From: Shewanella eurypsychrophilus
GTDB lineage: Bacteria > Pseudomonadota > Gammaproteobacteria > Enterobacterales > Shewanellaceae
Direction: 5' to 3'
NCBI RefSeq assembly: GCF_007004545.3
Contig: NZ_CP045503.2
Coordinates: 3,442,501-3,506,500, forward strand
Length of the DNA: 64,000 bases
Both the position numbers and the translations under genes were made by a program. The notes under the pieces were generated by a model. That model was not told where the DNA came from and searched no databases. It was given only the letters and a program-made list of their open reading frames with translations. Positions 1 through 8,202 of this stretch are shown piece after piece; position 1 is the first letter of the stretch; the number at the start of each line of letters is the position of its first letter.

Positions 1-88
1 CATTCAGGGCTGGGCCAGAATTACAGGTCAAAACTCAATAACCATAGACGACAGTGATCCGTATGCTTTCGGCTTTCAAGTGACTTAA
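1..88 (+). CDS. C-terminus of a proline racemase / 4-hydroxyproline 2-epimerase family protein (partial)
   Basis: An open frame enters from the left edge (first full codon at base 2) and stops at TAA 86-88. The visible 28 residues include a GWARITGQNSITIDD stretch and end DPYAFGFQVT. This resembles the conserved C-terminal tail of proline-racemase-fold enzymes, where G-x-A-x-(I/V)-T-G is followed by a D-x-x-D-P segment. It lies 63 bases before a ketoglutarate-semialdehyde dehydrogenase and a GntR/FCD regulator, on the same strand. That context favours 4-hydroxyproline 2-epimerase, the first step of hydroxyproline breakdown, over proline racemase or trans-3-hydroxyproline dehydratase. The catalytic cysteines lie outside the window, so the exact activity is an inference from a short tail. 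Confidence 0.6.
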   Translation, partial: IQGWARITGQNSITIDDSDPYAFGFQVT

Positions 89-151
89 CACCAAGATAAT
101 CATTATTCTTCCTAGCAATAAATCTAGGAAACTGAATTAGCAGGGATAAAT

Positions 152-1717
152 ATGACAGACGCAGTGAAATCAAGAATTAGTGGCCAACACTTTATTAACG
201 GAACTTGGACTGGTGATGCAAACGCATTCAACAGCTTTGATCCACTGTCAAATAGTCAACTCGATTGGTCGTTTGCCAGTGCAAGCCCAAGCGATATAGA
301 TAGTGCAGCAAACGCGGCCCGAGCAGCGTTTATTCAATACAGAGCCACAAGCCCAATCCAAAGAGCCGAGTTTTTAGAAGCTATCGCCAATGAGTTACAA
401 ACCGATATAGAAGCGATCACGACCGCCGCCAATCGTGAATCTGGCCTGCCGATGGCGCGCGTACAAGGTGAAACAGGCAGAACCTGCAATCAACTTAGAT
501 TATTTGCCAGCACATTACGTGAGCCACTCGACGCTAAGTTTGTCGATTTAGCCAACCCTGAACGTGCGCCATTACCGAAAGCTGACACTCGCTTGAGCGT
601 ATTACCTATCGGCCCTGTTGCCGTGTTTGGTGCATCGAACTTTCCGTTAGCATTTTCAACCGCCGGTGGCGACACAGCATCTGCACTCGCTGCAGGTTGT
701 CCAGTGATAGTCAAAGGTCACCCTGCACACCCGGCCACCAGTGAGTTAGTGACTCGCGCAATTGAGAAAGCCATTATTGCTTGTGATATGCCAGCAGGCG
801 TTTTCAGCTTAGTTCAAGGCACTGCGCCACAAGTGTCTACCGACCTTGTCAAACACAGTGCAATAAAAGCCGTCGGCTTTACCGGCTCACTAAAAGTGGG
901 TCGACTATTAGCCGACTTATGTGCTGCACGACCTGAGCCCATTCCTTTCTTTGGTGAGTTGGGATCAACCAACCCGCAATTTTTACTTAGCAATATCTTA
1001 TCTGATAACGCTGAACAACTTGCCAACACTCAGGTGCAGTCAATGATGATGGGACACGGTCAGTTTTGTACCAGCCCTGGTGTCGCTATTGCAGTCAAAG
1101 GCCCTGCACTAAACCGTTATATCGCCACTATGGCTGAAAGCATCGCCATGCTCCCAGCTGCTTCGATGCTGACGCCTGGTATTGCTGCAACTTACCAAGC
1201 GCAAGTCGATGCCCTACTCAAGAATTCAGCTGTCGAGCTCATCGCGCAGGGGCAATCTGCTGACGCCAATCATTTAACTAGGCCTACTGCAGTGCGCGTC
1301 AGTGCTGATGACTATCTCATTACACCTGAACTACAACAGGAGATTTTTGGGCCATGTGCGGTGATTGTTGAGTGTGATGATAGCGCTCAGATGCTTAACA
1401 TCGCGGCTGAATTAGAGGGGCAACTCACGGCGACTATTCATGGCCAAGATGCAGAACTTGCACAGAACCAACCTCTCATCGAAGCGGTTGCCTTCAATGT
1501 TGGGCGCATTATCTTCAATCAGATGCCTACTGGTGTCGAAGTTTGTCACTCGATGAATCATGGCGGACCATATCCAGCCAGCACAGACTGTCGTACAACC
1601 TCGGTTGGTAGCCAAGCAATGAAACGCTTTGAGCGTCCAATTTGTTACCAAAACATGCCTGAATCTTTGCTTCCAAATGAATTAAAAAGCAGTTCAGCTA
1701 AACTGATCCACTTTTAA
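152..1717 (+). CDS. NADP+-dependent aldehyde dehydrogenase, alpha-ketoglutarate semialdehyde (2,5-dioxovalerate) dehydrogenase type
   Basis: The 521-residue protein is a full-length ALDH-superfamily enzyme of the KGSADH-like group. It oxidises 2,5-dioxopentanoate to 2-oxoglutarate with NAD(P)+ in the cytosol. Visible catalytic residues are Asn163 in ASNFP, Glu269 in FFGELG and the nucleophile Cys306 in GHGQFCTSPG; the cofactor loop is GFTGS near 242. The ATG at 152 follows an AGGGA ribosome site seven to eight bases upstream. The gene sits between an epimerase-type tail and a GntR/FCD regulator, which fits the last step of hydroxyproline catabolism; the same enzyme also ends pentose and aldarate pathways. 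Family assignment is strong. The pathway is inferred from neighbours, because the deaminase and oxidase genes would lie upstream of the window. Confidence 0.85.
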   Translation: MTDAVKSRISGQHFINGTWTGDANAFNSFDPLSNSQLDWSFASASPSDIDSAANAARAAFIQYRATSPIQRAEFLEAIANELQTDIEAITTAANRESGLPMARVQGETGRTCNQLRLFASTLREPLDAKFVDLANPERAPLPKADTRLSVLPIGPVAVFGASNFPLAFSTAGGDTASALAAGCPVIVKGHPAHPATSELVTRAIEKAIIACDMPAGVFSLVQGTAPQVSTDLVKHSAIKAVGFTGSLKVGRLLADLCAARPEPIPFFGELGSTNPQFLLSNILSDNAEQLANTQVQSMMMGHGQFCTSPGVAIAVKGPALNRYIATMAESIAMLPAASMLTPGIAATYQAQVDALLKNSAVELIAQGQSADANHLTRPTAVRVSADDYLITPELQQEIFGPCAVIVECDDSAQMLNIAAELEGQLTATIHGQDAELAQNQPLIEAVAFNVGRIIFNQMPTGVEVCHSMNHGGPYPASTDCRTTSVGSQAMKRFERPICYQNMPESLLPNELKSSSAKLIHF

Positions 1718-1739
1718 TCATTAAAAGAAACGTGAAAAT

Positions 1740-1770
1740 AAATAAAGGGAAACACAGTTTCCCTTTATTT
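1740..1770 (+). terminator. Rho-independent terminator after the dehydrogenase
   Basis: A perfect 14-bp stem (AAATAAAGGGAAAC pairing with GTTTCCCTTTATTT) closes a 3-base ACA loop 22 bases after the dehydrogenase stop. The 3' arm is itself T-rich and runs into TTTTAAG. It separates the catabolic gene from the downstream regulator. Confidence 0.8.
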
Positions 1771-1835
1771 TAAGCCGCTTTAACGGTAATCTTAGACGGA
1801 TAAAATAGAATAACGAATAGATAAAAACGAGAACT

Positions 1836-2507
1836 ATGAGCCGATCAACACCGATTATCCATAAAACGCGTACTCAAGTTGTTGTTGAGGTGCTTAGGGA
1901 AAAAATTCTTTCTGGTGATATCGCTGCCGGTGAGCCCCTTCGTCAAAGTGCGTTAGCAGATGAATTAAATGTTAGCCGTATTCCAGTTCGTGAAGCATTG
2001 TTGCAACTTGAAGCTGAAGGTCTCGTTAAATTTGAAGCCCATAAAGGTGCAACAGCTACCGAACTTTCAGTTGATCAAGTCACTGAGATATTTGAGCTAA
2101 GAGCCTTAATTGAAGCAGATCTCCTCACTAAAGCTATTCCAAATTTACAAGATGAACACCTGCTTCAAGCTGAAAAAGTACTCGATGAGTTAGAGTCTGC
2201 ATTCAAACGAGAAGACGCTGTAGGTACCTGGAGTGAGCTTAATACCAAATTCCATACTTGTTTATATCAGGCAGCCGAACGTCCGCATACATTAGAAGTC
2301 GTCCATGGACTCAATACCAATTGCGATCGTTACATTCGTTTGCAACTGCTGCTCGCTGGCGGAATACCGCGTGCAGAGCAAGACCACAGAGATCTACTCA
2401 CCTATTGTAGAAACAAAGAGACTGATAAAGCTATTGAGCTTTTACGCGCGCATATTTTACATGCCGCCGATGCAATACGTAAACTTGTTGCACAACAAGT
2501 GGCATAA
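1836..2507 (+). CDS. GntR-family transcriptional regulator, FadR subfamily (FCD domain)
   Basis: The protein has 223 residues. An N-terminal winged helix (about 5-75) carries the GntR signature: the VLREKILSGDIAAGEPL region, then LADELNVSRIPVREALLQLEAEGLV. A helical FCD ligand-binding domain follows (about 80-215), with the metal-binding type histidines in TKFHTCLYQAA and in the C-terminal RAHILHAADAIRKL. FCD regulators usually sense small carboxylates and repress neighbouring catabolic genes, so the likely target is the hydroxyproline-type operon just upstream. It follows that operon's terminator by 65 bases, so it probably has its own promoter. The ATG at 1836 has only a weak GAGA-type ribosome site. 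The family is clear; the ligand is unknown. Confidence 0.85.
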   Translation: MSRSTPIIHKTRTQVVVEVLREKILSGDIAAGEPLRQSALADELNVSRIPVREALLQLEAEGLVKFEAHKGATATELSVDQVTEIFELRALIEADLLTKAIPNLQDEHLLQAEKVLDELESAFKREDAVGTWSELNTKFHTCLYQAAERPHTLEVVHGLNTNCDRYIRLQLLLAGGIPRAEQDHRDLLTYCRNKETDKAIELLRAHILHAADAIRKLVAQQVA

Positions 2508-2518
2508 GCCAGTGTTGT

Positions 2519-2594
2519 TAAGCTTAAGAAGCGCTAAGCTTAGTTAATAACGTTCAATGAGGCAGAGCTCACACAAGTTCTGCCTTTTTATTTT
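2519..2594 (+). terminator. Two hairpins between the GntR gene and the FabH-like gene; the second is a terminator
   Basis: Hairpin 1 (2519-2542) pairs two TAAGCTTA copies around an 8-base loop. Hairpin 2 (2560-2585) pairs AGGCAGA with TCTGCCT and is followed by TTTTTATTTT to 2594, a standard intrinsic terminator for the regulator gene. The T-tract ends at the GAGAG ribosome site of the next gene, leaving no room for a promoter after it. The terminator may therefore also lie in the leader of the FabH-like gene. Confidence 0.7.
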
Positions 2595-2606
2595 GAGAGA
2601 GTGCAC

Positions 2607-3671
2607 ATGCAGTACGCCACTATTACTGGTTGGGGAAAATGCGTTCCACCAGCCACACTAACAAATCATGACCTATCCACATTTATCGAAACATCTGATG
2701 AATGGATTAAATCTCGAACAGGTATTAGTCAACGTCATATCAGTCATGTTAATACTTCAGAGCTAGCATCTGTTGCAGCACAGCGCGCGCTTGATGCTGC
2801 AGGCATAGACGGCAGCGAGCTGGATATGATTATCCTAGCAACGGCAAGCCCTGATACCTTGATCCCAAACATTGCATCTACTGTTCAGGCTAATGTTGGT
2901 GCAAGCTGTGCAGCATTTGATATCAATGCTGCCTGTAGTGGTTTCTTATATGGTTTAGGCTTAGGTAGTTCACAAATTAAAAGCGGTCAATGTAAAAAAG
3001 TGTTAGTCATAGGCGCTGAGCGCTTATCTTTTTACTTAGATTGGTCTCGCCGTGAAACTGCTGTTCTATTTGGTGATGGCGCTGGCGCAGTTGTCCTTGA
3101 AGCAACAGATGAGCCGATTGGTATACTGGGCTATGAGCTAAATAATGATCCCGCTGGACGTGATATTCTTAAGGCCGGGTTCGGTACCGCTATGGATAGA
3201 TTTAGCGCAGCTTCATTAGACTTCTATATCGAGTTTAATGGCCAAGAGATCTTCAAGCGTGCTATCGCTGGTATGGGAAAACTCAGTACCAAGGTACTTG
3301 AGAAATGTGAAACATCTAAAGATGATATCGATTGGGTTATTCCTCATCAGGCCAACGAGCGTATTATCGATACCCTCATCAACCGCATGAAGATCCCGAA
3401 AGAGAAAGCCATCATAAACATAGCTAACTATGGTAATACCTCTGCAGCTACCATACCCATTGCTATCTGCGATGCGTTAGAGCAAGGCAAGATCAAGCCT
3501 GGTCAGAAGATTCTATCTTGTGCCTTTGGTGCTGGACTCACCTCAGCAGCGGCATTAATTAAATGGGGTGACAGAGTCACGCCAATTAAAGAAAGTAAGG
3601 CTGAACTGCCGCCTTGTGATAAGACCGGCATCGAGCTAGTCAGTAAAGCAGTGAAGCATTTTTGCGGCTAA
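2607..3671 (+). CDS. Beta-ketoacyl-ACP synthase III (FabH-like), stand-alone paralogue
   Basis: The 354-residue thiolase-fold condensing enzyme has the complete KAS III triad: Cys110 in NAACSG, His247 in PHQAN and Asn277 in NYGNTSA. It also has the C-terminal GAG-containing glycine loop. KAS III condenses a starter acyl-CoA with malonyl-ACP to open fatty-acid synthesis. I chose the ATG at 2607 because GAGAG ends seven bases before it; a GTG at 2601 is too close to that site. It is not in a fab operon: a regulator gene lies before it and a terminator after it. It may be a secondary FabH or a starter-specific paralogue. It lacks obvious OleC/PfaD-type neighbours, so I give no specialised role. 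Confidence 0.8.
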   Translation: MQYATITGWGKCVPPATLTNHDLSTFIETSDEWIKSRTGISQRHISHVNTSELASVAAQRALDAAGIDGSELDMIILATASPDTLIPNIASTVQANVGASCAAFDINAACSGFLYGLGLGSSQIKSGQCKKVLVIGAERLSFYLDWSRRETAVLFGDGAGAVVLEATDEPIGILGYELNNDPAGRDILKAGFGTAMDRFSAASLDFYIEFNGQEIFKRAIAGMGKLSTKVLEKCETSKDDIDWVIPHQANERIIDTLINRMKIPKEKAIINIANYGNTSAATIPIAICDALEQGKIKPGQKILSCAFGAGLTSAAALIKWGDRVTPIKESKAELPPCDKTGIELVSKAVKHFCG

Positions 3672-3702
3672 CTTTTAGTTAGCTCTCACATAAGCTTCAA
3701 CG

Positions 3703-3730
3703 AAAAAAACCAGCCTAGGCTGGTTTTTTT
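3703..3730 (+). terminator. Rho-independent terminator after the FabH-like gene
   Basis: AACCAGCC pairs with GGCTGGTT around a TA centre. It is flanked by seven A upstream and seven T downstream, so it can act in both directions. It lies about 32 bases after the stop codon. Confidence 0.85.
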
Positions 3731-3780
3731 GTACGCTGTCCCCTCCCTGGAGGTCAGAGAGAGGGCGATCAGCCGACACC

Positions 3781-3846
3781 TAGCTCCTAGTTTCCTAGCT
3801 CCTAGTTTCCTAGTTTCCTAGCACCTAGCACCTAGCTCCTAGCTCC
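3781..3846. repeat. CTAG-rich short tandem repeat (nine 7-8 bp units)
   Basis: Nine head-to-tail units occur: TAGCTCC, TAGTTTCC, TAGCTCC, TAGTTTCC, TAGTTTCC, TAGCACC, TAGCACC, TAGCTCC and TAGCTCC. Unit length mixes 7 and 8 bases, so no coding frame is kept. The array lies 3' of both flanking genes (the FabH-like gene on + and the small gene on -). A shorter, related array lies at 25165-25196. Confidence 0.85.
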
Positions 3847-3874
3847 TGAATCTAATACCTAATGAAAAGAATGC

Positions 3875-4054
3875 CTAGTTATAGCCACGCACATAATTCC
3901 AGGTCACATCGTCACTCATATTGGCTTCTATACTGTACGTTTCATACTCTTTCTTACTCGAACTGGCCAATGAGAATTCGCCAAAGCCCTCTATCTGATC
4001 ATTAAGGTGGTTATTCTGATCATTTCTTAAAAGCACTTTTTTAAAATTATTCAT
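3875..4054 (-). CDS. Small hypothetical protein, 59 residues
   Basis: On the minus strand an ATG at 4054 opens a 59-codon frame ending TAG at 3875-3877. An AAGGA ribosome site lies six bases before the ATG. The product begins MNNFKKVLLRND and ends DDVTWNYVRGYN. It has no cysteine, signal peptide or membrane segment. The N-terminal third is basic, and the middle is rich in Ser, Lys and Glu (SLASSSKKEYETYS). I do not recognise the family. It is separated from the PhoX gene upstream by 440 bases and a terminator, so it is probably a single-gene transcript. A good ribosome site and an uninterrupted frame in an otherwise A+T-rich gap are the main support. A peptide-precursor role is possible, but no modifying enzyme sits nearby. 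Confidence 0.5.
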   Translation of the reverse strand: MNNFKKVLLRNDQNNHLNDQIEGFGEFSLASSSKKEYETYSIEANMSDDVTWNYVRGYN

Positions 4055-4494
4055 AACACTTCCTTATTAATACGCATATTTTCACTACAAGGTCAGCTTA
4101 AGGAAGATTTAGCGCTCCGATCTTATACCAATAGATATTGGTTTCTAAATAATTCCAACTGATAAATCATTAAACAGTAAACCCATGCAAGCTTAAATAT
4201 CAAACTTTCAAACTTAAGTTATAAGTTAACCAAACTTAAGTAGGATGCCTTAGTCGTAAGCTTACTGATACTACAAACAATACATGATTGTATAAAATAT
4301 TCAAGACGCTTTTTTATTAATCATTACACAAATTAATGACCAAAAATAGCTAACAAAGTTTGAGCAGAAGTGGGAGATGTAGGAGGCTGGTATTTTAGTT
4401 AAATACCAAGCGAAATAAATAGACGCAGCAAATCTGCTGCGCCTTATCGAATATTAACTCTCAATAGTCGACACTCGATAGTCAACAACCAAAG
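4055..4494. other. Intergenic region without a recognised gene
   Basis: This A+T-rich stretch lies between the 59-codon gene and the PhoX gene, both on the minus strand. It should hold the promoter of the small gene; a short palindrome CCAATAGATATTGG at about 4127-4140 is a possible element. No frame with a ribosome site is visible. A terminator hairpin for PhoX lies at its right end. Confidence 0.5.
4422..4443 (-). terminator. Probable terminator of the PhoX gene
   Basis: Read on the minus strand, GGCGCAGCA and TGCTGCGTC arms enclose a short loop and are followed by TATTTATTT. It lies about 50 bases after the PhoX stop. The T-tract is interrupted, so this is moderate evidence. Confidence 0.55.
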
Positions 4495-6525
4495 TTAAAC
4501 GCCGATTTCTCCGCCGTCATCTTTACGAATGATCACAGTAGCCGAGCGAGGACGCACCGTCTCTCCTTCTGGTGTCTCATCGGTTGCAAGCATACTATAT
4601 GGCCAATTCCCTGGGTGCTGTACATTCAAGAAACAGTTCTTCTGATCAGGCGTAAATGTAAGCCCTGTTATCTCACAGCCATTTGGACCAACAAAGAAAC
4701 GTCGCAGTTCATTTTGATTGTCGACATGAATGGTATCGGCTTCGCCACTGGCATCAACTAGCTTGGTTGGAATAACTGCTAGCATCTGATCATTGGTTTT
4801 ATCTTTAACCTCCATTGCACCACTATTATCAGTTTGTACCCAGAGAATACCGCGGGCATCGAAGGCTAACCCATCTGGACAGGCAAACTCATTCGATGTG
4901 GTTAAGCCAGATAAATTGACGTCATCAGCGCCATCTGAAGGTGCGCCAAACACGAATATATCCCAGCTAAACTCATTACTATCTTCGCTATCATTCCAAC
5001 GTATGATGTGACCAAACTTGTTATTAACCCTAGGGTTAGCAACATTAGTCTCATCACGCTTGGTATTGTTAGTCAGTGTTAGATAAACAGTGCCGCTGAT
5101 GGGATCAACCGTTGTCCACTCGGGGCGATCCATAGGTGTCGCTCCCACGAGATCTGCCGCGCCTGCGGTATTGAGGATTATCTCAGCCAGCGAGCCGAAA
5201 TGATCACCAAGATTACCGCCAGTTTGGGTTTCCCCCTCTAATGTGAGTGGTAGCCAATGGCCGATGCCATCTTCACTGAATCGCGCCACATATAAGGTCC
5301 CTTTATCCATATACTTAGCGCCGACAGTGAGCCTGTCAGTGCGGTCCGCGTCATTTGGGTCCCACAATGCATCAGAGACAAATTTATAGATATATTCAAA
5401 ACGTGCGTCATGGCCTGAGTAAAACGCAATAGGCTTACCCTCTTCTACTTTGCCATAAGCACAACCTTCATGACGAAAACGTCCCAATGCAGTACGCTTT
5501 ACAGCAACAGATTGAGGATCATGCGGGTCTATCTCTACGATATATCCAAAGCCGTTAGCCTCGTTTCTGTAATCTTCTAACGGGCCTTTCCCCATAGGGG
5601 TGATATTGAAACGGGAAAACTCACTGCCTTGCTCAGTTTCATCACCGGCAAGGTCTTCCCAGCCATATCGGCCACCACTGGTTGAAATCCCAATTCTCTT
5701 TTGCTGCTCAGATAGCTCGCCTGTATTAACAAAATAGCCTGGCCAGTTCTCTTCACAGGTCAAATAAGTCCCCCAAGGAGTAAAGCCATTACCACAGTTA
5801 TTAGATGTTCCTCGAGTGCTCTCACCTGTTGGTGAGAAAGGCGTTACCAGTTCGCTATGTCCAGATAACGGTCCGCCAATCATCATTTCAGTTGCTGCGG
5901 TAAATCGACGGTTATAGCCATCATTTTTAATCACTTGCCAACTGCCATCAATAAGCTTAACTCGAACAACACTGATACCGTGAGCATTGATCTCTTTCCT
6001 GATCTCTTCGGCGCTATTTCTTAAGCCTGAAGTAGGATCGGAACTCGCTCCACTAGGATGCAGCGCTTCTTGCTGAATATACTCATGGTTAATACACAGC
6101 AAGCCATCTGTTGATGAATCATTTAATGAATAAAAGTACATACCATCATGATTCTGACCTACTGAGTTCGCTTGATCTAACGCTGTATTGCTACCATCAC
6201 TTTGCCACTCCTGCGCCATATCATTAATCGGTGTGCCCCAAGGCGCCAGCACTTGAGCTGAATAACCTTGCGCGACCACAACACTGTCTTTCTTGGCACA
6301 AGCAATGGAGTCAAAGCCCAGTTTTAACTCTGGGATTGGATCGGGTTTGGATGAGCTACTGCTAAAACAACCAGTCAGACCCACCCCACTAAAGAGTGAG
6401 AATCCAGCGGCGCCGAGTCCTGTTTTCAGCATACTTCTTCTAGAAATATGCTTTTCTAATACATCAGAAAAGGCTGCGTTATTGCTTTTGTTATACACAG
6501 TTCCATCGTGGGTTGCTTTACTCAT
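4495..6525 (-). CDS. PhoX-family alkaline phosphatase (DUF839), Tat-exported lipoprotein
   Basis: The protein has 676 residues from ATG 6525; a GAGGA site lies four to five bases upstream, so the longer GTG frame at 6555 is unlikely. The N-terminus has a twin-arginine motif, SRRSMLK (Arg29-Arg30), a hydrophobic stretch, then LTGC with Cys53. This predicts a Tat-exported lipoprotein. PhoX enzymes are Ca/Fe phosphomonoesterases that fold before export, which fits Tat. Typical DUF839 segments are present: NHEY near 145, CEENWPGYF, GRFRHEGCAYG, FYSGHDARFEYIYKFVS and the C-terminal NVQHPG. It releases phosphate from organic esters at the cell surface. A four-repeat Pho box lies 59 bases upstream of the start. 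Confidence 0.88.
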   Translation of the reverse strand: MSKATHDGTVYNKSNNAAFSDVLEKHISRRSMLKTGLGAAGFSLFSGVGLTGCFSSSSSKPDPIPELKLGFDSIACAKKDSVVVAQGYSAQVLAPWGTPINDMAQEWQSDGSNTALDQANSVGQNHDGMYFYSLNDSSTDGLLCINHEYIQQEALHPSGASSDPTSGLRNSAEEIRKEINAHGISVVRVKLIDGSWQVIKNDGYNRRFTAATEMMIGGPLSGHSELVTPFSPTGESTRGTSNNCGNGFTPWGTYLTCEENWPGYFVNTGELSEQQKRIGISTSGGRYGWEDLAGDETEQGSEFSRFNITPMGKGPLEDYRNEANGFGYIVEIDPHDPQSVAVKRTALGRFRHEGCAYGKVEEGKPIAFYSGHDARFEYIYKFVSDALWDPNDADRTDRLTVGAKYMDKGTLYVARFSEDGIGHWLPLTLEGETQTGGNLGDHFGSLAEIILNTAGAADLVGATPMDRPEWTTVDPISGTVYLTLTNNTKRDETNVANPRVNNKFGHIIRWNDSEDSNEFSWDIFVFGAPSDGADDVNLSGLTTSNEFACPDGLAFDARGILWVQTDNSGAMEVKDKTNDQMLAVIPTKLVDASGEADTIHVDNQNELRRFFVGPNGCEITGLTFTPDQKNCFLNVQHPGNWPYSMLATDETPEGETVRPRSATVIIRKDDGGEIGV

Positions 6526-6583
6526 AATATCCTCAGTACGACTAATTGCTGACACTTTATGAGCTGAACTCTAATAAGAAAAG

Positions 6584-6623
6584 GTGACAGTAACATGACG
6601 GAAACAAAACAGATTTATGACGT
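6584..6623 (-). promoter_or_regulatory. Candidate PhoB-binding site: four 11-bp-spaced half-sites (tandem Pho boxes)
   Basis: Reading the minus strand from 6623 downwards, half-sites ACGTCAT, CTGTTTT, CCGTCAT and CTGTCAC start exactly 11 bases apart. The downstream pair (6584-6601) matches the published Pho box consensus (two CTGTCAT repeats separated by an A/T-rich four bases) at most positions. A TATTAG-like -10 lies about ten bases further on, so the box takes the -35 position, as in PhoB-activated promoters. It precedes the PhoX start by 59 bases. The spacing is seen directly; PhoB control is inferred. Confidence 0.75.
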
Positions 6624-6715
6624 TAAGCCCTTTAGTAGAAGTACTGACAGGCTGACAATATAGATTTGAAACCTATGGTTAATTTTCTATAGAATTGGTT
6701 TAAGTAAATTTTATT

Positions 6716-6746
6716 GAAAAAAATGCCAGTCATATTTGACTGGCAT
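6716..6746 (-). terminator. Rho-independent terminator of pntAB
   Basis: ATGCCAGTCA and TGACTGGCAT form a perfect 10-bp stem with a TATT loop. On the minus strand a run of seven T follows. It lies about 42 bases after the pntB stop. Confidence 0.85.
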
Positions 6747-6787
6747 TGGGCTTTATAACAAAGCGATTAATACATCCGCATAAAGCG

Positions 6788-8188
6788 TTAGATACTGGCT
6801 AATATCTTAGATACTGACGCCTTAGCATCACCAAACAACATCTCAGTATTTTCCTTGAAGAAAAGTGGATTCTGCACACCTGCATATCCAGTAGCCATAG
6901 AACGTTTAAATACCACTACATTCTCAGCATTCCATACTTCAAGAACAGGCATACCTGTAATAGGGCTGCCTGGCTCCTTCGCCGCCGGATTGACCGTATC
7001 ATTTGCACCGATAACCAGAACAACATCGGTTGTTGCGAAATCATCATTGATCTCATCCATTTCCATCACGATATCATATGGCAGTTTTGCTTCTGCTAAT
7101 AATACGTTCATGTGACCAGGCAGACGACCTGCAACCGGGTGAATAGCAAAACGCACCTTGATACCACGATCTCGCAGTTTCTGAGTGATTTCAGCAACTG
7201 GATATTGAGCCTGAGCGACTGCCATGCCATAACCTGGTGCGATAATAACGCTACGTGCATTTTTCAGCATTTCAGCCACATCTTCGGCTTGCGTCTCACG
7301 ATGCTCACCTTGCTCGCCATCACCGATAATCACAGTGCCACCTTCGGCGCCAAAACCACCTAAGATCACTGAGATGAACGAACGATTCATCGCTTTACAC
7401 ATGATGTAAGACAGAATCGCACCTGAGCTACCAACGAGTGCACCAGTAATAATCAATAGATCATTACCTAACATGAAGCCCGCTGCAGCTGCCGCCCAAC
7501 CTGAATAGGAGTTCAGCATAGAAACCACGACTGGCATATCTGCGCCACCGATGGCCGATACTAGGTTATAACCAAATAAGAACGAGATGGCAGCCATGAT
7601 AACTAATGCGGTAATCGCATCAGTCTGCATGTAGTAAATACCCAGAGCCACAGACACAACAAGCATGGCAAGATTGAGCCAATGAGCACCTGGCAGCGCT
7701 TTAGGTGAGCTGCTGACTAAACCACGAAGTTTAGCAAACGCCACTAAAGAACCGGTAAAGGTTACACCACCAATGAAGATACCTAAGAACACTTCAACAT
7801 CATGAATTGTCTTAGCAACTGGATCTATTTGACCTGTGATGGCATCCATTAATACGCCATGATCTAGCGTACTTGAAAAGCCCACTAATACCGCAGCCAT
7901 ACCCACAAAGCTGTGTAAAATAGCCACAAGTTCAGGCATTTCAGTCATTTCAACTTTCAATGCCAAGCGAACACCAATAGCGGCACCGATCGCCATTGCA
8001 CCAGTGATTATCCAACTATTGCCATCTATTTGAGTACTGGCAAGTGTTGCAACGATTGCAACCACCATACCGATAATACCCAAAACATTACCGCGCTGTG
8101 CGGTCTCCTGCTTACTTAAGCCTGCGAGACTAAAGATAAACAGGACTGCAGCGACTAAATACGCTGCACTTAATAATCCTATAGACAT
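6788..8188 (-). CDS. pntB: NAD(P) transhydrogenase subunit beta
   Basis: The 466-residue inner-membrane subunit has several hydrophobic helices in the first ~265 residues. A soluble NADP(H)-binding domain III follows, with the [20 protein letters not shown] loop and the [16 protein letters not shown] motif typical of PntB. With PntA it couples hydride transfer between NADH and NADP+ to proton movement. Length matches the family (about 460). It starts 14 bases after the pntA stop, with an AGGGA-type site, so the two are co-transcribed; a strong terminator follows. Confidence 0.95.
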   Translation of the reverse strand: MSIGLLSAAYLVAAVLFIFSLAGLSKQETAQRGNVLGIIGMVVAIVATLASTQIDGNSWIITGAMAIGAAIGVRLALKVEMTEMPELVAILHSFVGMAAVLVGFSSTLDHGVLMDAITGQIDPVAKTIHDVEVFLGIFIGGVTFTGSLVAFAKLRGLVSSSPKALPGAHWLNLAMLVVSVALGIYYMQTDAITALVIMAAISFLFGYNLVSAIGGADMPVVVSMLNSYSGWAAAAAGFMLGNDLLIITGALVGSSGAILSYIMCKAMNRSFISVILGGFGAEGGTVIIGDGEQGEHRETQAEDVAEMLKNARSVIIAPGYGMAVAQAQYPVAEITQKLRDRGIKVRFAIHPVAGRLPGHMNVLLAEAKLPYDIVMEMDEINDDFATTDVVLVIGANDTVNPAAKEPGSPITGMPVLEVWNAENVVVFKRSMATGYAGVQNPLFFKENTEMLFGDAKASVSKILASI

Positions 8189-8202
8189 GTTTAACGCTTC
8201 CC

